Of a stretch of 10,311 nucleotides of DNA, positions 6,530-10,311 are shown one piece after another. Location: the NCBI GenBank assembly GCA_964021645.1, contig CAXIAD010000087.1:1-10311 (forward strand). The letters run 5' to 3'. Below the pieces are notes generated by a model that saw only the letters and a list, made by a program, of their open reading frames with translations, was not told where the DNA came from and did not search any database. This DNA is from CANLDA01 sp964021645 (lineage in GTDB: Bacteria > Pseudomonadota > Alphaproteobacteria > Rhodobacterales > Rhodobacteraceae). How positions within the stretch are numbered: position 1 is the first letter of the stretch; every line of letters begins with the position of its first letter. The translations under genes and the position numbers were made by a program.

Positions 6530-7681
6530 ATGGCTGGAAATAGTGGTGGCCCCTGGGGCGGCGGCGGAGACCAAGGCGGAAATCAAGGCGGTGGCCAAGG
6601 TAATGGTGATCGCGGCAACAATGGTGGCGGACGCAGGCCCGAAGAGGATGGCCCGCAAATACCCGACATTGATGAGCTGATGAAAAAAGGTCAGGATCAA
6701 CTGCGCGTCTTAATGGGCGGCGGATCTGGCAAAGGTGGCTCCGGTAACAACGGTGCTGGTGGCGGTGGCCAAGGCCCATCGTTTGGCAAAGGCACAGTCG
6801 CCCTTGGCGTCGTGGCTGCTGGCATTTTGTGGGTACTCGCAAGTGCCTATACCGTGAAACCCGAAGAGCAATCTGTTGAGCTGTTTCTGGGTAAGTATTC
6901 GGATACTGGCTTCCCTGGTTTGAACTTTGCACCATGGCCGCTTGTCACCGCAGAGGTTCTGCCAGTCACACGTGAGCAAACCGAAGACATCGGCGTTGGC
7001 GCAAGCCGCTCTGAATCTGGTTTGATGCTGACGGGGGACGAAAATATCGTCGATATTGATTTCCAAGTGGTTTGGAATATCAATGATCCGGCGCAATTCT
7101 TGTTCAACCTTGCACAACCGCGCGACACCATTCGTGCCGTAAGTGAATCCGCAATGCGCGAGATTATCGCGCAATCTGAACTGGCCCCGATTTTGAACCG
7201 GGATCGTGGCATCATCGCCAGCCGTTTGCAGGAATTGATCCAATCAACTTTGGACAGTTACGACAGTGGCGTGAATGTGATCCGCGTGAACTTTGACAAA
7301 GCGGATCCGCCTGAGCGGGTTAAGCAAGCCTTTCTTGCTGTACAATCAGCTGAACAAGACCGTGACCGGCTGGAAAAACAAGCGGATGCATATGCCAACA
7401 AAGCACTTGCAGCCGCGCGTGGTGAATCTGCGCAGGTACTGGAAGAGGCAGAAGGCTATCGCGCACGTGTTGTGAACGAAGCTGTCGGTGAAGCAAGCCG
7501 TTTTAGCGCGGTTTTGTCTGAGTACCAAAAAGCTCCCGAAGTGACGCGCAAACGTCTCTACCTCGAAACGATGGAAGAGGTTCTGGGTCGCGTGCAAAAA
7601 GTGATTATTGACGAGCAGGCCGGTGGCCAGGGTGTTGTGCCCTATCTGCCATTGACCGAACTTAACAAGGGGAAAAACTGA
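6530..7681 (+). CDS. hflK: HflK, SPFH-family subunit of the HflKC membrane complex
   Basis: A 383-residue inner-membrane protein. With HflC it forms the HflKC cage around the FtsH protease and shapes its access to membrane substrates. Residues 1-87 are cytosolic and very rich in Gly, Asn and Gln (MAGNSGGPWGGGGDQGG at the start), typical of alphaproteobacterial HflK. One membrane helix spans about 88-109. The SPFH/Band 7 domain follows (about 110-270), then a charged coiled coil from VKQAFLAVQSAEQDRDRLEK (264-283) to about 345, and a C-terminal hydrophobic cap segment with VVPYLPLTEL. I chose ATG 6530 because the family begins MAGN. A site AAAGGGA lies 11 bases upstream. ATG 6503 has a better-spaced G-rich site but adds nine residues outside the family pattern. 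It starts 65 bases after gor and overlaps hflC by one base. Confidence 0.93.
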   Translation: MAGNSGGPWGGGGDQGGNQGGGQGNGDRGNNGGGRRPEEDGPQIPDIDELMKKGQDQLRVLMGGGSGKGGSGNNGAGGGGQGPSFGKGTVALGVVAAGILWVLASAYTVKPEEQSVELFLGKYSDTGFPGLNFAPWPLVTAEVLPVTREQTEDIGVGASRSESGLMLTGDENIVDIDFQVVWNINDPAQFLFNLAQPRDTIRAVSESAMREIIAQSELAPILNRDRGIIASRLQELIQSTLDSYDSGVNVIRVNFDKADPPERVKQAFLAVQSAEQDRDRLEKQADAYANKALAAARGESAQVLEEAEGYRARVVNEAVGEASRFSAVLSEYQKAPEVTRKRLYLETMEEVLGRVQKVIIDEQAGGQGVVPYLPLTELNKGKN

Positions 7682-8553
7682 TGCGTAGATCAACTTTAAT
7701 CCTGCCTGTTCTGATCGGTATCGTCTATTTGGCTTTGTCGTCGGTGTTTATTGTAGATGAGCGTGAAAAAGCGCTGGTTCTGCAGTTTGGCCGTGTGATT
7801 GACGTCAAAGAAGATCCGGGTTTGGCGTTCAAAATTCCATTCCTTCAGGAAGTGGTCACATATGATGACCGCATCCTGAGCCGTGAAATTGACACGCTGC
7901 AAATTACCCCATCGGATGATCGCCGTTTGGAAGTCGATGCCTTTGCCCGCTTCCGGATTGTTGATGTTAAACAATTCCGTCAGGCTGTCGGTGCTGGTGG
8001 TCTGCGGACCGCAGAAAACCGCTTGGATTCCATTTTGCGGGCCGAAACCCGTGAGGTTTTGGGGTCTGTATCGTCTAACGAAATCCTAAGTTCGGACCGT
8101 GCAACGCTAATGTTGCGCATTCGTAATGCCGCGATTGCACAAGCAACCGGCCTTGGCATTGAAGTGATTGACGTGCGTTTGAAACGTACTGATTTGCCTG
8201 CTGCTAACCTTGATGCGACGTTCGCAAGAATGGAAGCAGAACGCGAACGTGAAGCCGCAGACGAGATCGCCCGTGGTAACGAAGCTGCCCAGCGGATTCG
8301 TGCGACGGCTGATCGTACGCAGGTTGAAATCGTCTCTGACGCCCGTCGTCAGTCCGAGATCATCCGCGGTGAAGCCGATGCAGAACGGAACGCAATTTTT
8401 GCTGATGCTTATGGTGCGGACAAAGAATTCTTTGCCTTCTACCGGACATTGGCGGCCTATCGTATCGCTCTTCAGGAGAATAATTCGACCATGGTGATGT
8501 CACCTGATAGCGAATTTTTCGATTACCTGAAGTCGGATCTGGGTAGAGAATGA
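7681..8553 (+). CDS. hflC: HflC, SPFH-family partner of HflK
   Basis: A 290-residue partner of HflK, anchored by one N-terminal helix (about 5-24) with most of the chain in the periplasm. The SPFH domain begins at FIVDEREKALVLQFGRV (23-39). The helical stalk (about 178-262) has the long Glu/Arg/Ala repeats typical of the family (ARMEAEREREAADEIARGN, 182-200) and ends in DAYGADKEFFAFYRTLAAYR (242-261), a strongly conserved HflC segment. The start is fixed by TGATG coupling to hflK plus AAGGGG at 7667-7672. The stop overlaps the next gene as ATGA. The role in restraining or steering FtsH is known for the family; nothing here looks altered. Confidence 0.96.
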   Translation: MRRSTLILPVLIGIVYLALSSVFIVDEREKALVLQFGRVIDVKEDPGLAFKIPFLQEVVTYDDRILSREIDTLQITPSDDRRLEVDAFARFRIVDVKQFRQAVGAGGLRTAENRLDSILRAETREVLGSVSSNEILSSDRATLMLRIRNAAIAQATGLGIEVIDVRLKRTDLPAANLDATFARMEAEREREAADEIARGNEAAQRIRATADRTQVEIVSDARRQSEIIRGEADAERNAIFADAYGADKEFFAFYRTLAAYRIALQENNSTMVMSPDSEFFDYLKSDLGRE

Positions 8554-8747
8554 TTGCAACAGCACTTCTGGCCCTTGGGCTTGTGTTGATCGTGGAGGGG
8601 CTGGTGTATTCACTGGCCCCTTCGCTTGTTGAGGACCTTCTTGCTGCGCTGCGCGAACTACCAGAAGAGCACAGACGGTTTCTGGGCTTGGCCGCACTTG
8701 CGATTGGAGTTGCGGTGGTCTGGATGGCCAAGGCGTTGGGTGCATAG
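8550..8747 (+). CDS. DUF2065 small inner-membrane protein
   Basis: A 65-residue protein with two hydrophobic helices (about 3-23 and 44-62) joined by a short charged loop (LREL-PEEHRR). This is the DUF2065/YjeT layout, including GLVLIVEGL in helix 1. In E. coli, yjeT also lies just after hflK-hflC, so the neighbourhood supports the family call and an HflKC-linked role, which is inferred and not proven. The ATGA overlap with hflC implies coupled translation. After the stop only a weak hairpin (TCGGC 8756-8760, GCCGA 8769-8773) is seen, without a T-run. Confidence 0.9.
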   Translation: MIATALLALGLVLIVEGLVYSLAPSLVEDLLAALRELPEEHRRFLGLAALAIGVAVVWMAKALGA

Positions 8748-8832
8748 TTGCGGTCTCGGCGGGGAACTGCCGATCTGTAACGGGTAAATGCCCTGTTCGG
8801 CGTATTAAAGCGGAATTAACCTGTTCACTCTC

Positions 8833-8884
8833 TGATCATAAAGATGTGAGCCGTTGCCATGCATGTTGTGATCAGCAAGATGTG
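8833..8884 (+). repeat. Two-copy direct repeat upstream of degP, possible tandem operator
   Basis: TGATCA-nn-AAGATGTG occurs at 8833-8848 and again at 8869-8884, 36 bases apart, with only the two middle bases differing. Because TGATCA is itself a palindrome, the extended arms CTGATCA (8832-8838) and TGATCAG (8869-8875) also form an inverted repeat. The block is 83-134 bases upstream of the protease start, where an activator site would lie. The regulator is unknown. Confidence 0.5.
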
Positions 8885-8914
8885 TCTTATGTATTGAAGA
8901 CAAAGTTGCATTTG

Positions 8915-8928
8915 GTCCCTTGTGGGAC
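8915..8928 (+). promoter_or_regulatory. Small hairpin in the degP leader
   Basis: GTCCC (8915-8919) and GGGAC (8924-8928) pair across a TTGT loop. No T-run follows and it lies 39 bases before the start codon. It may be a leader structure; the stem is short enough to be chance. Confidence 0.2.
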
Positions 8929-8966
8929 GCTGTGCCGCAACTATTTCGGACAAAGGAGAGACCCGA

Positions 8967-10311
8967 GTGAAACCACAAGCCATCATATTGACCCGCAACA
9001 GCATCCTACAGATGCGCGCGATGTGGCTCACCGCTCTGGCGATACTGGTGCTGCTGGCGCAAACGCTTACTGCGCAGGCCCGCCCCGAAAGCTTTGCTGA
9101 TTTGGCCGAACGTATTAGCCCCTCAGTGGTGAATATCACGACAACCACGGTGGTTGCTGAACGTGTTGGGCCGCAAGGAATCTTCCCAGAAGGCAGCCCA
9201 TTCGAAGAGCTATTTCGCGATCGTCAGACCCCAGAAGGGGAAACACCACGTCAACGTCGTAGCTCCGCGTTAGGATCTGGGTTTGTCATCTCTGAGGATG
9301 GCTATGTTGTGACCAACAATCACGTGATTGAGGGTGCAGATGAAATTTTGATTGAGTTTTTCTCTGGCGAAGAACTGCCAGCCGTCGTTGTTGGCACAGA
9401 TCCCAATACGGATATCGCCCTGCTAAAAGTTGTCAGTGATGTGCCGCTGCCATTCGTCAGTTTCGGTGACAGTGATACAGCGCGTGTTGGTGATTGGGTG
9501 ATGGCGATGGGTAACCCGCTGGGGCAGGGTTTTTCTGTTACTGCCGGCATCGTGTCAGCACGTAACCGCGCCCTTTCGGGCAGCTATGATGACTTTATCC
9601 AAACAGATGCCGCGATCAATCGGGGCAATTCCGGTGGTCCGTTGTTCAATATGGATGGGGATGTTGTTGGAGTGAATACCGCGATCCTGTCACCTAATGG
9701 TGGCTCTATTGGTATCGGGTTTTCTATGGCATCCAATGTTGTAACCAAGGTTGTGGACCAACTGCGTGAGTTTGGCGAAACCCGTCGTGGTTGGCTAGGC
9801 GTACGCATTCAAGACGTGACCGAAGATATGGTCGAGGCCGTGGATGGCCTGGAGGACGCGGCCGGTGCGATGGTCACCGACGTTCCTGCTGGCCCAGCAA
9901 TGGAAGCAGGCATTGAGTCTGGTGACGTGATCATGAGCTTTGACGGGAAATCTGTTGAAAACGTGCGTGGTCTTGTGCGTCAAGTTGGCAATACCGATGT
10001 AGGTAAAGCGGTGCGTATTGTGGTGCTGCGGGATGGGAAAACCCAAACCCTAAAGGTCACACTTGGCCGTCGTGAAGAAGCTGAGGCAGCTGTGCCTGTT
10101 GCCGCCCCTGCACCAAGCGAAGACCCCGTTGAAAAGGATATCCTTGGTCTAAGTGTCACCCCGGTTAGCCCTGAATTGCGTGAGCAGCTTGGATTGAAAG
10201 AGGACGCGACTGGCCTTGTCGTCAAAGATGTGGATGAGGCGTCACGTGCCTATGAAAAGGGCCTGCGTGCCGGTGATCGGGCGAGCGACGTGCACGGCCT
10301 GCACGCAGCGC
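8967..10311 (+). CDS. degP: DegP/HtrA-like periplasmic serine protease, C-terminus cut off
   Basis: The frame covers 448 codons and continues past the window. GTG 8967 is chosen for its ribosome site AGGAG (8953-8957, 9 bases away). A signal peptide with a long hydrophobic core (about 19-37) ends near TAQA before RPESF. The trypsin-like domain holds the full triad: H119 in VTNNHVIEGA, D149 in NTDIALLKV and S222 in NRGNSGGPL. The long loop before it (about 65-100) is rich in Pro, Arg and Gln. PDZ1 starts at RRGWLGVRI (273-281), and after a Pro/Ala linker PDZ2 starts at about 391 with DILGLSV. The family degrades or refolds damaged envelope proteins as an oligomer. Being next to hflKC groups membrane and periplasmic quality control. 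The usual reading ends at AGD (435-437); the last 11 codons do not fit PDZ2. Confidence 0.94.
   Translation, partial: MKPQAIILTRNSILQMRAMWLTALAILVLLAQTLTAQARPESFADLAERISPSVVNITTTTVVAERVGPQGIFPEGSPFEELFRDRQTPEGETPRQRRSSALGSGFVISEDGYVVTNNHVIEGADEILIEFFSGEELPAVVVGTDPNTDIALLKVVSDVPLPFVSFGDSDTARVGDWVMAMGNPLGQGFSVTAGIVSARNRALSGSYDDFIQTDAAINRGNSGGPLFNMDGDVVGVNTAILSPNGGSIGIGFSMASNVVTKVVDQLREFGETRRGWLGVRIQDVTEDMVEAVDGLEDAAGAMVTDVPAGPAMEAGIESGDVIMSFDGKSVENVRGLVRQVGNTDVGKAVRIVVLRDGKTQTLKVTLGRREEAEAAVPVAAPAPSEDPVEKDILGLSVTPVSPELREQLGLKEDATGLVVKDVDEASRAYEKGLRAGDRASDVHGLHAA
10278..10311. other. Terminal 34 bases unlike the rest of the protease gene
   Basis: After GLRAGD the family continues with a hydrophobic strand, but here the frame reads RASDVHGLHAA, and neither other frame restores the family pattern. 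The segment is 27 of 34 G or C, much richer than the gene. Its end, GCACGCAG (10301-10308), is the exact reverse complement of CTGCGTGC (10263-10270). This looks like a fold-back or chimeric sequence end. Confidence 0.45.

Noticed and set aside
6471..6935. 154-codon minus-strand frame antisense to hflK
   Set aside because: It is a mirror of the Gly-rich hflK coding region, reads as Arg/His/Cys-rich low-complexity sequence, and resembles no family.
8748..8780. Intrinsic terminator after the DUF2065 gene
   Set aside because: Only a 5-pair stem (8756-8760 with 8769-8773) with no T-run; it is too weak to claim, so read-through to degP stays possible.

Overview
The window looks like ordinary chromosome from a marine alphaproteobacterium of the Rhodobacteraceae (Roseobacter group). 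The evidence is the protein-level character of RpiA, glutathione reductase, HflK/HflC and the Do-type protease, the gene order, and the start of a small Flp-type pilin at the left edge. The species cannot be named from this sequence alone.

Layout. The first 46 bases hold the start of a pilin-like gene on the minus strand. Facing away from it, after a 354-base AT-rich gap with one possible very small ORF, is a secreted lytic transglycosylase (401-1258, plus). Convergent to that is a minus-strand pair: a glutathione S-transferase-like gene (2648-3352) and sdaA, an iron-sulfur L-serine ammonia-lyase (1275-2648). Their stop and start codons share one base. Upstream of the pair, 3421-3575 carries several dyad symmetries. 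A separate minus-strand gene at 3600-4082 resembles the DUF4279 family. It is AT-richer than its neighbours and looks like an accessory insertion in a housekeeping neighbourhood.

From 4311 rightward everything is on the plus strand and tightly packed: rpiA, gor, hflK, hflC, a DUF2065 small membrane protein, then after a 219-base gap a DegP/HtrA-like serine protease that runs off the right edge. Spacings are 9 bases (rpiA-gor), 65 (gor-hflK), a 1-base overlap (hflK-hflC) and a 4-base overlap (hflC-DUF2065). These genes very probably share transcripts. Their likely theme is redox and envelope upkeep: pentose phosphate metabolism and glutathione reduction in the cytosol, HflKC control of membrane proteolysis by FtsH, and periplasmic proteolysis by DegP.

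I see no rRNA, tRNA, CRISPR array, transposase or phage gene. I found no strong case for an undescribed system. The items most worth a second look are the dyad cluster upstream of the GST-sdaA pair, the spaced direct repeat upstream of degP, the DUF4279-like islet, and the last 34 bases, which do not read like the protease they sit in and may be an assembly artefact.
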